In this document: one piece after another, positions 24,662 to 33,059 of the stretch | Numbering within the stretch: the stretch's first letter is position 1 | Layout: each line of letters starts with the position of its first letter | DNA from: Candidatus Neomicrothrix sp. UBA2974 | GTDB taxonomy: Bacteria > Actinomycetota > Acidimicrobiia > Acidimicrobiales > MedAcidi-G1 | Direction of reading: 5' to 3' | NCBI GenBank assembly: GCA_002348705.1 | Contig: DEAU01000013.1 | Span: 62,001 to 126,000, forward strand | Length of the DNA stretch: 64,000 bases | The notes under the pieces: generated by a model | What the model was told of the DNA's origin: nothing | What the model saw: the letters and a program-made list of their open reading frames with translations, nothing else | Database searches by the model: none | Made by a program: the position numbers and the translations under genes

Positions 24662-25754
24662 CTTCGGACTGGCACTGCCGTTCACTCTCGGCATCGTGAC
24701 AGCCGTGAACCCATGCGGTTTCGCAATGCTGCCATCTTGGCTCGGTTACTTCTTGGGGCGGGACACCGTGGACGGCGAAGCCAGACCTGAACAGGTGCTC
24801 CGGGGCCTTTCGGTGAGTTTTACTCTTACCACTGCCTTTGTGCTGGTGTTCGGGATTCTCGGCCTAGCCGTTAACACGGCGATCAGCGAAGAGGCAGTGG
24901 CATCACGTACGCCCTGGATTACCGTTGCACTAGGAATAACGTTCGTCGTCTGGGGCCTAGCTCTGCTGACCGGACGTCAGATCCGACTCCCGTTTCTGAA
25001 AACGGGACGGGCGCCACAAACTAGGGAGTTCTGGTCGGTTCTGGGGTTTGGAGCCTCGTACGCCGTGGTGTCTATCGGTTGTGCGGCCCCGATCTTCCTG
25101 CTCCACGTAGCTGGAAGCTTCGACCGGGATGGAATCGTCGATGGCTTGGCCACCTACTTGGCGTTCGCAATCGGAATGGCTGCCGTAGTCACATCTTTGA
25201 CTCTTTCGCTTGCCATGGCTCGCGGCGGTCTGAGCCGACATCTCCGTCGTCTCCTTCCTTACTTCGACCGAATCGGCACGCTGTTCCTAGTACTCGGCGG
25301 TGCCTACCTGATCGTCTATGGCGTGTACGAGATTCGACTACTTCGAGACCCCAGAACCGCTTCAAATCCAATCGTGGACACTGTCACCGATCTCCAATCA
25401 CATCTCACAAACTGGACAATGCAGGTTGGTGGGCTCCGGCTCGGACTAACCCTGTGGTTGGTAATCGGCACACTCGTCGTCTGGGGCATCGGACCTGCTC
25501 TTTACGGTCGATTCCGACGTTGGGCCAGCCTCGCAGTGGCAGCCATCTGGGCTGTATCCGAAGGCCTCTTTCACCGGGGCGACTTGGTAGTCATCCCAGT
25601 GGGCCGACTCCTTCTCGACTGGCCAGCCCGGATAGGCAACTGGTTTAGCGATCCGTGGCGGTGGGCTACCCCACTGGAGGTAGTTCTGACCCTTGCCGTG
25701 GCGCTGTGCACCTACGGGATCCTTCACGGAACCGTGGCTGGTCGACGGCAATGA
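24654..25754 (+). CDS. CcdA/DsbD-type thiol-redox membrane protein
   Basis: A 366-residue polytopic protein of the CcdA/DsbD transmembrane family. The first helix contains NPCGFAMLPSWLGYFLG with Cys21, and a second helix contains the partner cysteine in SIGCAAPIF (Cys143). These two form the membrane-embedded redox pair that passes electrons from cytosolic thioredoxin outward. It has extra C-terminal helices beyond the usual six-helix CcdA core (after about residue 230), which is longer than family norm. It is coupled to the TlpA-like gene upstream by an 8-base overlap and to the next gene by ATGA. Confidence 0.9.
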   Translation: MIDFGLALPFTLGIVTAVNPCGFAMLPSWLGYFLGRDTVDGEARPEQVLRGLSVSFTLTTAFVLVFGILGLAVNTAISEEAVASRTPWITVALGITFVVWGLALLTGRQIRLPFLKTGRAPQTREFWSVLGFGASYAVVSIGCAAPIFLLHVAGSFDRDGIVDGLATYLAFAIGMAAVVTSLTLSLAMARGGLSRHLRRLLPYFDRIGTLFLVLGGAYLIVYGVYEIRLLRDPRTASNPIVDTVTDLQSHLTNWTMQVGGLRLGLTLWLVIGTLVVWGIGPALYGRFRRWASLAVAAIWAVSEGLFHRGDLVVIPVGRLLLDWPARIGNWFSDPWRWATPLEVVLTLAVALCTYGILHGTVAGRRQ

Positions 25755-26482
25755 ACCGACCAGTTTCGGCTGGCGTAAACGACAGCAAAGTGGGTCGTGT
25801 TGAACCCATCGGCCGACTCGACGACCTCCTCGCTCTCCCCGGCGTAACTGAAGAACTCGAGATCCGATCAACCGTCGGCGTCTGTGCCCTTCACGGCGGG
25901 GGACTGGAACGAGCTACAGAAGTGGTAGCCCGCGAGGTGGCCGAACACACTGGCTCCTCGTACTACGCCGTCATCCAGCCTGATGGGTGTCGGCGACACC
26001 TGCCGTCCACTAGGTTCACGACCGGCACGTCCGACCGTCTCGACGCCTTCCTCGACCGAGTTAAGTCCGTGGTATCGATCCACGGCTACGGCCGGCACGA
26101 CGACTTCTGGGCCGTGTTAATCGGCGGAGCCAACCGGACGTCCGCACACCATGTGGCCGGACACCTGCGCGGCATCCTGCCCGAGGAGTACCGGGTGGTG
26201 GACGACATTGAGTCAATGCCCCGTGCCCTGCGCGGCCTTCATCCCGACAACCCGGTAAACCGGGGTGGCGGCGGAGTGCAGGTTGAACTCCCCCCAAGCA
26301 TCCGCTGGAACCGAGACCACCGGGACTGGTCGGACCGCGACGGCACACCACGAGCGGCGCACCTACAAGTCCTCATTGATGGGCTGGTGGCAGCGCTTCA
26401 AGACCCAGACTGGCCGCATTCCCGAGGAGTTGATCAAGGAGCGCGGCGCTCTACAGACCAGTCCTCGCCGACTAGGCCGTAG
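25751..26482 (+). CDS. Poly-gamma-glutamate hydrolase family protein (PF05908-like)
   Basis: A 243-residue protein with the PF05908-type hydrolase pattern: GVCALHGGGLERATEVVARE, then STRFTTGTSDRLDAFL, VVSIHGYGRHDDFWAVLIGG and a C-terminal segment with GLHPDNPVNRGG. The HGG and HGYGR motifs contain the likely metal and catalytic residues. Known members are phage-encoded enzymes that cleave capsular poly-gamma-glutamate; bacterial relatives are uncharacterised. ATG start at 25751 overlaps the CcdA-like stop. Its 3' end overlaps the convergent pdxH gene by 49 bases. No signal peptide is visible. Confidence 0.8.
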   Translation: MNRPVSAGVNDSKVGRVEPIGRLDDLLALPGVTEELEIRSTVGVCALHGGGLERATEVVAREVAEHTGSSYYAVIQPDGCRRHLPSTRFTTGTSDRLDAFLDRVKSVVSIHGYGRHDDFWAVLIGGANRTSAHHVAGHLRGILPEEYRVVDDIESMPRALRGLHPDNPVNRGGGGVQVELPPSIRWNRDHRDWSDRDGTPRAAHLQVLIDGLVAALQDPDWPHSRGVDQGARRSTDQSSPTRP

Positions 26483-27069
26483 CAGAGGCGGTCATGGAGC
26501 CGATCGGGGCGTCCCTGCCAAAATTCAACCATCTCAGGCCGAACCCGATAGCCACCCCAGTGACCCGGACGTTCCACGTCGCGACCTAGCCAACGATTCT
26601 CCGCCTCGGCGTAGGACCGCTCTAGAGCTCCCCTATCGGGTACAACTGTGCTCTGGTCCGACGCCCACGCCCCCAACTGGCTCCCTCTCGGACGAGTCGA
26701 CCAGTAGGAGTCCGATTCCAACTCTGTAAGGCGTTCAGTCGTGCCCGTTACCCGGACCTGGCGACGTAGTTCCGTCCAACTGAAGGTGAGAGCGGCTCGC
26801 CCCGAAGCATCAATTTCACGAGCCTTGTCGCTGTTGTAGTTCGTGAAGAGAACGAATCCATCGGCGTCAACGTGCTTGAGAAGGACGTTGCGAGCTGATG
26901 GCCAGCCATCGGCAGTGACTGTGCTTAGAACCATTGCGTTCGGCTCCCAGTAGCCAGCCGCCTCGACCTCGCCGAACCAACGTTGAAACTGGGTATACGG
27001 ATCACCAGCTAAGTCGGCCTCGTCAAAGCCTTCGGTCTCGTAAACCTCCCGAAGCTCACTCAAATCCAT
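26434..27069 (-). CDS. pdxH: Pyridoxamine 5'-phosphate oxidase
   Basis: A flavoprotein of about 211 residues that oxidises pyridoxamine/pyridoxine 5'-phosphate to PLP. The FMN-binding pattern PSARNVLLKHVDADGFVLFTNYNSDKAREI and the C-terminal RPEMVEFWQGRPDRLHDRL and WSVERRAP (Arg-rich substrate loop) are characteristic. I prefer the ATG at 27069 (MDLSELREVYE); a GTG at 27090 is in frame. It is convergent with the poly-gamma-glutamate hydrolase-like gene and overlaps it by 49 bases. Confidence 0.92.
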   Translation of the reverse strand: MDLSELREVYETEGFDEADLAGDPYTQFQRWFGEVEAAGYWEPNAMVLSTVTADGWPSARNVLLKHVDADGFVLFTNYNSDKAREIDASGRAALTFSWTELRRQVRVTGTTERLTELESDSYWSTRPRGSQLGAWASDQSTVVPDRGALERSYAEAENRWLGRDVERPGHWGGYRVRPEMVEFWQGRPDRLHDRLCYGLVGEDWSVERRAP

Positions 27070-27147
27070 AATGCCAGTCAACCACGACACTCTCTTCTGT
27101 TACTGACCAACGGGCGAATTCAACTCGCGCAGGAATAGGGTCCGTAG

Positions 27148-27546
27148 GTGGCCCTCACCCGGACTCCAACCATGCGCGACCTTGCACTGGTCTCAGTCGG
27201 AGGAATAATCGGTGCCGCTTCACGATGGTCGCTGGTGGAAGCGACCACCTCCTCAAACGGTGAAATCGCCGGATCGGTGTTGCTAGCCAATCTGATCGGT
27301 TGCGCGCTGCTCGGCGTCCTGACCGGACGCGGCTTGAACCCATCCACCCGACTGCTGCTTGGCGCGGGCTTCTGCGGTGGCCTAACCACCTTTTCCACAT
27401 TCGCCGTCGAGGTAGCCGACGCTCTCCGGTCGGGCGACACGTCGGGAGGTATCGGTTACGCGCTGCTGTCAGTTGTGTGCGGTCTGGCTGTCTTTGGCCT
27501 CGGCCGCCGGACCAGTCAAACCATCGCGAGGACAAGGTCGTGTTGA
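27148..27546 (+). CDS. crcB: Fluoride exporter CrcB/Fluc subunit 1
   Basis: A 132-residue four-helix membrane protein of the CrcB/Fluc fluoride channel family. The N-terminal GGIIGAASRW and mid-chain GFCGGLTTFSTFAVE motifs are diagnostic; the latter includes the conserved TTFSTF box. Actinobacteria often encode two adjacent CrcB proteins that form a heterodimeric channel, as here. Start at GTG 27148 with purine-rich AGGAATAGGG upstream; an internal ATG at 27172 is an alternative. Overlaps crcB2 by seven bases. No fluoride riboswitch was recognised upstream. Confidence 0.9.
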   Translation: MALTRTPTMRDLALVSVGGIIGAASRWSLVEATTSSNGEIAGSVLLANLIGCALLGVLTGRGLNPSTRLLLGAGFCGGLTTFSTFAVEVADALRSGDTSGGIGYALLSVVCGLAVFGLGRRTSQTIARTRSC

Positions 27547-27881
27547 CCGCAATCGCCTTTGTACTGTTCGCCGGCGCCGGGACCGCAATTCGCCTACTGG
27601 CCACCGAACGCTGGCCTAGCGGACATGTCGGCACTATGGCCGTGAACGTAACGGGATCACTCGCCCTCGGCCTCTTAGCTGGGACCGGTGAAGCCGTGCT
27701 GACTGCGGTAGGAACCGGGGGGTTGGGGGCCCTGACCACCTTTTCGAGGTTCGCCGCAGACACCGCCAACATGTCACACACCCGTCTGGGAAAGCGGCGC
27801 GGCCGGGCTATCGGCCACGTGGTCAACACACTGGTTCTGGGCATCGGAGCCGCGACCCTCGGCCTACACCTAGCTGGCTGA
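27540..27881 (+). CDS. crcB: Fluoride exporter CrcB/Fluc subunit 2
   Basis: A 113-residue second CrcB/Fluc subunit, with GAGTAIRL at the N-terminus, NVTGSLALGL and GGLGALTTFSRFAAD as the TTFS box. Starts at GTG 27540, overlapping the stop of subunit 1 (GTGTTGA). Together they should form a fluoride-selective passive channel in the membrane. Its stop codon lies in the stem of the hairpin shared with the convergent serS gene. Confidence 0.9.
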   Translation: MLTAIAFVLFAGAGTAIRLLATERWPSGHVGTMAVNVTGSLALGLLAGTGEAVLTAVGTGGLGALTTFSRFAADTANMSHTRLGKRRGRAIGHVVNTLVLGIGAATLGLHLAG

Positions 27882-27903
27882 ACCGGCGGGAACCGGTTCA
27901 GCC
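27876..27903. terminator. Bidirectional terminator hairpin containing both stop codons
   Basis: GGCTGAACCGG (27876-27886) and CCGGTTCAGCC (27893-27903) form a perfect 11-base stem with a 6-base loop between convergent crcB2 and serS. The TGA of crcB2 (27879-27881) and the TGA of serS (27900-27898) lie in the two arms at equivalent places. There is no strong T-run on either side. Confidence 0.7.
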
Positions 27904-29178
27904 GATGGTCGTGGCACCCCGCATATAGGGCTGTAAAACTTCTGGTACGGCAACGGTTCCATCAGGTTGCCGGTAGGTCTCCACTACCGCTGCCCAAACC
28001 CGGGGCACGGCTAGGCCTGACCCGTTCAGGGTGTCCACGATCTTGGTGCCCTTCTCTCCGTCAGGGCGATACCGGACATTGGCCCTTCGGGCCTGGTAAT
28101 CACTAAACCACGAAACCGAGGACACCTCAAGCCACTGATCGGCACCCGGCGCGTAGACCTCAAGGTCGAAAGTCCGAGCCGATGACCCGCCCAGATCGCC
28201 GGCGCAAAGGTCAAGCACTCGATAGGACAGGCCGAGGTCGGTAATTGCTGCTTCAGCCCGATCCAGGATGTCAGCGTGCACCTCGGGGGATTGCTCCCTG
28301 GTGGCATAAGCCAACAATTCAACTTTGTCGAATTCGTGCACCCGTAGCAGTCCGCGCGTGTCACGACCCGCCGAGCCAGCCTCACGCCGAAAGCACGACG
28401 TGTGGGCCATGAGTTTCAGAGGCAGGTCTTCCTCGTCTATCACCTCGTCGCGGTGCAACGAGGTCAGCGGAACTTCGGCCGTTGGTATGGCCCAAAGGTC
28501 ATCACGTTCGAGATGGTATGCGTCCTCCTCAAACTTGGGGAGGTGACCGGTTGACACCATGGTCGTCGTCTTTACAAGCGTGGGTGGACGCATCTCCCGG
28601 TAGGCATCGGCATTACGGTCCAGGCCGTATTGGATGAGTGCCCGGCAGAGCGTTGCACCCATGCCCGAGTACATAACAAACATTGAGCCAGAGAGCTTCG
28701 TCCCTCGTTCGACGTCAAGAATGCCCAACTGCTCACCGACCTCCCAGTGAGGCACTCGCTGGTGCTCTCCGTAGGCGTCGGGATTCCAGTTCTCATGCCG
28801 GACCAACACGTTCTCTTGTTCGGAAAGCCCATCCGGCGTCTCGTCAGCCGGCATGTTTGGAACCCGGAGAAGGATTTCTCGAATCTCAAACGCCAAGCTG
28901 TCAACCTCAGCGGCCAGTTCATCCTCGCGAACACCTAATTCGCGACTCCGGACCTGCAACTCTGCTGCTTCGTCAGTTTTTCCATCACGGTGAAGACCAC
29001 CAACCTGCTTCGAGATCTTGTTGACCTCGTTACGGATCTGGTCTCGCTCCTCGGCCAGAGATCGTTGGCGTATGTCAAGTTGAACTACACGATCGAGGAC
29101 CGATGCGTCCTCTCCTCGGCGGGAAATCGCGGCCTTCACAGCCTCGGGCTCAATACGCAGCAGGCGGATGTCAATCAC
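27898..29178 (-). CDS. serS: Seryl-tRNA synthetase
   Basis: A 426-residue class II synthetase that charges tRNA-Ser. The N-terminal coiled-coil arm (residues about 20-110, RSLAEERDQIRNEVNKISKQ) binds the tRNA. Motif 2 is the FRREAGSAGRDTRGLLRVHEF stretch and the C-terminal core has the ATP-binding motif 3 with ARRANVRYR. Length is normal. GTG start. It is the gene immediately downstream of ctaG in the leftward run. Confidence 0.96.
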   Translation of the reverse strand: MIDIRLLRIEPEAVKAAISRRGEDASVLDRVVQLDIRQRSLAEERDQIRNEVNKISKQVGGLHRDGKTDEAAELQVRSRELGVREDELAAEVDSLAFEIREILLRVPNMPADETPDGLSEQENVLVRHENWNPDAYGEHQRVPHWEVGEQLGILDVERGTKLSGSMFVMYSGMGATLCRALIQYGLDRNADAYREMRPPTLVKTTTMVSTGHLPKFEEDAYHLERDDLWAIPTAEVPLTSLHRDEVIDEEDLPLKLMAHTSCFRREAGSAGRDTRGLLRVHEFDKVELLAYATREQSPEVHADILDRAEAAITDLGLSYRVLDLCAGDLGGSSARTFDLEVYAPGADQWLEVSSVSWFSDYQARRANVRYRPDGEKGTKIVDTLNGSGLAVPRVWAAVVETYRQPDGTVAVPEVLQPYMRGATTIG

Positions 29179-29204
29179 AGTTCGAACCTAGCGGGGAGGC
29201 CCCG

Positions 29205-30092
29205 TCAGTCCCCTGTCGAATCGACGGCCCCGTCGGTTTTCCGGCGCAGCGTTAGGTGCCGACCTTCGGCAGGCCGCATCTGCTGGTTCTCCCGATGGTG
29301 GATCCGGGAGTACCCGATGAACTTCACAATGATAATCCCCCAAAGGTAGAAACCACCGAGAAGCTTCATGATGAGGCCAGCCGCTTGCTGGTCGGACCGC
29401 ACCGTCACTCCGAAAGCCTCATAGCCGTCGTCGTAGTGCCGGTAGACGGTGCCCTCGGCGAAGGTCAACCATGCCGCTGGAATAGTTGGGATGACCGACA
29501 TCAGGAACAGGTAGATCATCTGACCCGGAACCGAGATTCTCAGTTCCGGCAACGGAGCGGCTACTGGCACCCACATCAGCAGGGCGCTCAGGAACAGCGC
29601 CAGGTGGACGCCGTAGTGGAACGCTCCCGAGTCGAACGACCACTGCACGACTCCACTCCAGTGAGTCAGCGCTGTAAGGCCATTGAACAGAACCCCAGCC
29701 ACCACCGGGTGAGCCATGCGCCGCAATATCCGCGAACCACGGCCTTCGTCGAGAATTAGCAGGCGGGCCAGCCAAGCTGGCGTGGCCAAAAGAAATAGGG
29801 GTGGCACGATGAACGTAATCACCAGGTGCTGGACCATATGCACCGCGTAGAGGTGCTCTTCGGCAATGTCGTGAACCGGCCAGTCGGCCGACACCAGCAG
29901 CAGCACCGTAGCCACCGAAAAAACCCTCCGCTGGAAAGAGGTGGTAATCGGCTCTCCAGCCGGCACGACCCGAGGCCCGATAACTCGAATGGCCCACCAG
30001 CCGAACGCGATGACGGCGGCGACGAGGAACCAGACCTCGGGGTGGGCCTGCCATCGCCACGGGTCGGGCGAAACTGCGAGGAGTTTGGTCAC
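29205..30092 (-). CDS. ctaG: Cytochrome c oxidase assembly factor CtaG-like membrane protein
   Basis: A 295-residue polytopic protein of the caa3_CtaG family, found with caa3-type oxidases in Gram-positives and needed for oxidase assembly. Characteristic stretches are EEHLYAVHMVQHLVITFIVPPLFLLATP, with conserved histidines, HPVVAGVLFNGLTALTHW, and AFHYGVHLALFLSALLMWVP. About seven or eight hydrophobic segments. It is the last of the leftward oxidase genes and lies downstream of COX IV. Confidence 0.88.
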   Translation of the reverse strand: MTKLLAVSPDPWRWQAHPEVWFLVAAVIAFGWWAIRVIGPRVVPAGEPITTSFQRRVFSVATVLLLVSADWPVHDIAEEHLYAVHMVQHLVITFIVPPLFLLATPAWLARLLILDEGRGSRILRRMAHPVVAGVLFNGLTALTHWSGVVQWSFDSGAFHYGVHLALFLSALLMWVPVAAPLPELRISVPGQMIYLFLMSVIPTIPAAWLTFAEGTVYRHYDDGYEAFGVTVRSDQQAAGLIMKLLGGFYLWGIIIVKFIGYSRIHHRENQQMRPAEGRHLTLRRKTDGAVDSTGD

Positions 30093-30153
30093 GACTCGTC
30101 CTCGACGTGCCGGGAGGAATTTCGACGCTCAACAGCGGGGCTGGGCCCCGTAC

Positions 30154-30483
30154 CTAGCCCTTGTGCCAGAACTCGAAGACGGTAAGCATGATGCCGTAGA
30201 CGATGGTGGCCAGGATTAGCCCGACCACGAAGAACTTCGTGAACATCGGGCTGTCAAACCTCAGGTGCATAAACCAAGCGGCCACGTAGAAGAACTTGTA
30301 AACCATCATCAGCATCAGGACCGGGATGAGGACCTCGCCCGGCACGCTTTCCATCCAGTACGTACCAACCTCCAAGGCGGTGACGATCGCCAAGATGATG
30401 GCGATCTGGACGTACTTCCGGTCCGACGGATGGTGGTGGGCCTCGTCCTGCGAGTCCACGTGCTCGGCGGTGGCGGTGCTCAT
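30154..30483 (-). CDS. Cytochrome c oxidase subunit IV (prokaryotic COX4 type)
   Basis: A 109-residue membrane protein with three hydrophobic segments. The N-terminus MSTATAEHVDSQDEAHHHPSDRKY carries a His-rich stretch, and the pattern YVQIAIILAIVTALEV and FYVAAWFMHLRFDS matches the prokaryotic cytochrome c oxidase subunit IV (COX4_pro/CtaF of caa3 oxidases). The ATG at 30483 was chosen since longer in-frame starts lie in the upstream COX III gene. It follows COX III directly. Confidence 0.85.
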   Translation of the reverse strand: MSTATAEHVDSQDEAHHHPSDRKYVQIAIILAIVTALEVGTYWMESVPGEVLIPVLMLMMVYKFFYVAAWFMHLRFDSPMFTKFFVVGLILATIVYGIMLTVFEFWHKG

Positions 30484-30499
30484 GTCGATGGCTCCCGAC

Positions 30500-31105
30500 T
30501 CAGCTGGTGGGTGAGGGCACCAAGTAGATGACGGTGAAGATGAAGATCCACACCACATCGACGAAGTGCCAGTAAAGGCCGACGATCTCGACCGTCTCCG
30601 ACCTCTCCTTGGTGAGCGTGCCACGGAACGAGGAGATGAGCAGCGACATGAGCATCACTATGCCGAGGCTCACGTGCACGCCGTGGAAGCCGGTCAGGGT
30701 GAAAAAGGCCGAGGAGAACGGGCTTGTGGTATAGCCCAAGCCCTCCCGGAGGAAGGTCGTGAACTCATAAACCTGGCCGCCGATAAAAAGAGCGCCCAGC
30801 AAGGCAGTGGTCAGTAGCCAGATGCGGTTGTTGCGGATATCACCTCGCTGCAGGGCCGACAGGGCCAACACCATGGTCAAAGAGCTCATCAGCAGCACAA
30901 ACGAGCTGACCGACGTGAACGGGATGTCGAAGATGTCCCCCGGAGCCGGACCGTCACCGAAGCGGCTGCGGTAGATCAAGTAGGTCGAGATCAGGCCCCC
31001 GAACAAAAGGCATTCCGAGCCTAGGAACGTCCACATGAGGAGTTTGTTGTTGGACAGGCCGGTGCCTGTCCCGTGGCCGTGCGACACGGCAGCAGCCTCA
31101 GCCAA
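30500..31105 (-). CDS. ctaE: Cytochrome c oxidase subunit III
   Basis: A subunit III protein of about 201 residues, with five hydrophobic segments as in actinobacterial forms. Motifs include LLMWTFLGSECLLFGGL, QVYEFTTFLREG and the signature FHGVHVSLGIVMLM with YWHFVDVVWIFIFTVIYL at the C-terminus. I chose the TTG at 31105 because AGAGGAGG lies 6 bases upstream and the start overlaps the ctaD stop by eight bases (TTGGCTGA). An ATG at 31123 and a GTG at 31087 are also in frame. Confidence 0.9.
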   Translation of the reverse strand: MAEAAAVSHGHGTGTGLSNNKLLMWTFLGSECLLFGGLISTYLIYRSRFGDGPAPGDIFDIPFTSVSSFVLLMSSLTMVLALSALQRGDIRNNRIWLLTTALLGALFIGGQVYEFTTFLREGLGYTTSPFSSAFFTLTGFHGVHVSLGIVMLMSLLISSFRGTLTKERSETVEIVGLYWHFVDVVWIFIFTVIYLVPSPTS

Positions 31106-33059
31106 CGGGAGCCTCCTCTGCATTCTCGGCGGACCCCCCTAGAAGGACCGCGTCGTCTTCCCCATGGCCATCATGCCCGTGATCGTGCGAACCGTCCGGA
31201 TCGTCGGCCGGTTCAAACACCCAGCCGTAAATGGCCATCAGCACAAGAGCTCCGCCCGGTACGCAGAACCACAGCGAATACATGAGACCGAAGCCGATGA
31301 GTGGCAAGCCAGCAGCGAGAACGATCGGCCAGTAGGACGGAGACGGCAGGTGCGTATCTGTCGCTGAGCCGTCCTGACACACTTCCTCAGCGGTAGCTAC
31401 CCGGACGACGCGGCCATCCTCGTCTAGGCCGTACTTACGGTGCCAAAACTCGTCGAGAGATTCGATCTGGATGTCTTCGTCGAAGTTGTGAACCGGAGTC
31501 GGGTTCGGGGTGAACCACTCAGGGCTGCGGGCATCCCACGGGTCAGGGCCAACCGGCGGGGCACCGCGGGCCGAACGGGCAGAGATCCAAACGTTTAGGA
31601 GGAAGGCCAGCACCCCAAGGCCGATGATGAAGGCCCCGATAGTGGCGAACATGTTCCAGAACTCAAAGCCAAAGCCGGGGCTGTATGTGTCGATCCGACG
31701 CGACATGCCCTGCAGCCCAAGAATGTGCATCGGACCGAAGGTCATGTTGAAACCGACGATCATCAGCCAGAAGTTCCACTTGCCCAACTTTTCGTCCAGC
31801 AGGTGACCGAACACCTTGGGCCACCAGAAGTAGAAGCCTGCGAAGATGCCTAGAAGGGCGCCACCAAAGATCACATAGTGGAAGTGGGCAACGATGTAGT
31901 AGGTGTCAGTCTGCTGGGTATCAGCCGGAGCGAGCGAATGGGTCACGCCGGACAAGCCGCCGATGGTGAACATTGACACCACGCCCGAAGCGAAAAGCAT
32001 CGGCGTGTTGAACCGAATTTTTCCACCCCACATCGTGGCCAGCCAGTTCAAGATCTTTACGCCGGTCGGCACTGCGATGAACATCGTCGACACCGAGAAG
32101 GCCGCTATTGAAATCGGGCCGATTCCCGAGACGAACATGTGGTGAGCCCACACGCCCCAGCCCATGAAACCGATGGCAATACCCGAAAAGACCATGAACG
32201 GGTATCCAAAAATCGGCTTACGGGAGAAGGTTGGGATGACCTCGCTGATAATGCCGAAACTCGGCAAGATCAGTATGTACACCTCAGGATGTCCGAAAAT
32301 CCAGAATAGGTGCTGCCACAGAAGCGGATCGGCCCCCATCTCTGGATTGAAGAAGTTGGCTCCAAAGTTCCGGTCAAACAAAAGCAGGAATAGCGCCACG
32401 GTAATGACGGGCACAGCGAACAAGAGCAGAAACTGAACCACCAGGATCATCCAGGTGAACACCGGCATCTTGAACAACGTCATACCGGGTGCCCGCATGT
32501 TGAGCACGGTCACGATCAGGTTCATCGCCGATACCAACGAGGCAATACCCGTGATCTGAAGGCCAAGGGCGTAGAAGTCCATACCTTTGCCCGGTGAGAA
32601 GATCATCCCGGTATTAGGCGCATAGGCGAACCACCCGCCGTCAGGGGCGTCGCCAAAGATCCAAGCCATGTTCAGGAAGACGCCTCCAAACAGAAATACC
32701 CAGTACGACAGGGCATTGAGGCGAGGGAAGGCGACGTCGCGGGCTCCGATCTGCAGCGGCAGGAGGTAGTTCGCGAATGCTGCGGCGAGCGGCATGATCA
32801 CGAGGAAGACCATGGTGACGCCATGCATGGTGTATACCCGGTTATAGGTATCGGCTCCCAGAACTGTGCCGTCGGGCGTGGCCAACTGGAGTCGTATCAG
32901 GAGCGCCTCTAGACCGCCAATCAAAAAGAAGAGCATGGCTGTGGCGCCGTAGAGGATGCCGATCTTCTTGTGGTCGACCGTGGTGATCCAGTCGCGCCAT
33001 CCGGTGTTTCCCTTGGGTCGGGTATAGACCCCGATCGCGCGGGACGTCGTCTCAATCAT
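31098..33059 (-). CDS. ctaD: Cytochrome c oxidase subunit I (A1-type), with CtaF-like C-terminal hairpin
   Basis: A 653-residue subunit I of a heme-copper oxidase. The ligands are all there: His79 (TMHGVTM) and His394 for heme a, His257 (GHPEVY), His306 and His307 (WAHHMF) for CuB, and His392 (VAHFHYV) for heme a3. Glu259 in HPEV and Tyr261 mark the A1 type with the His-Tyr crosslink. Beyond the normal twelve helices (after about residue 560) is an extra hairpin, PSYWPIVLAAGLPLIGFGL to VFEPADDP, matching the second half of actinobacterial CtaF, then an acidic His-rich tail. Start ATG overlaps the ctaC stop (ATGA). Confidence 0.96.
   Translation of the reverse strand: MIETTSRAIGVYTRPKGNTGWRDWITTVDHKKIGILYGATAMLFFLIGGLEALLIRLQLATPDGTVLGADTYNRVYTMHGVTMVFLVIMPLAAAFANYLLPLQIGARDVAFPRLNALSYWVFLFGGVFLNMAWIFGDAPDGGWFAYAPNTGMIFSPGKGMDFYALGLQITGIASLVSAMNLIVTVLNMRAPGMTLFKMPVFTWMILVVQFLLLFAVPVITVALFLLLFDRNFGANFFNPEMGADPLLWQHLFWIFGHPEVYILILPSFGIISEVIPTFSRKPIFGYPFMVFSGIAIGFMGWGVWAHHMFVSGIGPISIAAFSVSTMFIAVPTGVKILNWLATMWGGKIRFNTPMLFASGVVSMFTIGGLSGVTHSLAPADTQQTDTYYIVAHFHYVIFGGALLGIFAGFYFWWPKVFGHLLDEKLGKWNFWLMIVGFNMTFGPMHILGLQGMSRRIDTYSPGFGFEFWNMFATIGAFIIGLGVLAFLLNVWISARSARGAPPVGPDPWDARSPEWFTPNPTPVHNFDEDIQIESLDEFWHRKYGLDEDGRVVRVATAEEVCQDGSATDTHLPSPSYWPIVLAAGLPLIGFGLMYSLWFCVPGGALVLMAIYGWVFEPADDPDGSHDHGHDGHGEDDAVLLGGSAENAEEAPVG

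Noticed and set aside
27091..27147. Fluoride riboswitch upstream of the crcB pair
   Set aside because: No conserved pseudoknot core (GGNGAUGG-type segment) was found in the 57 bases before the first crcB start.
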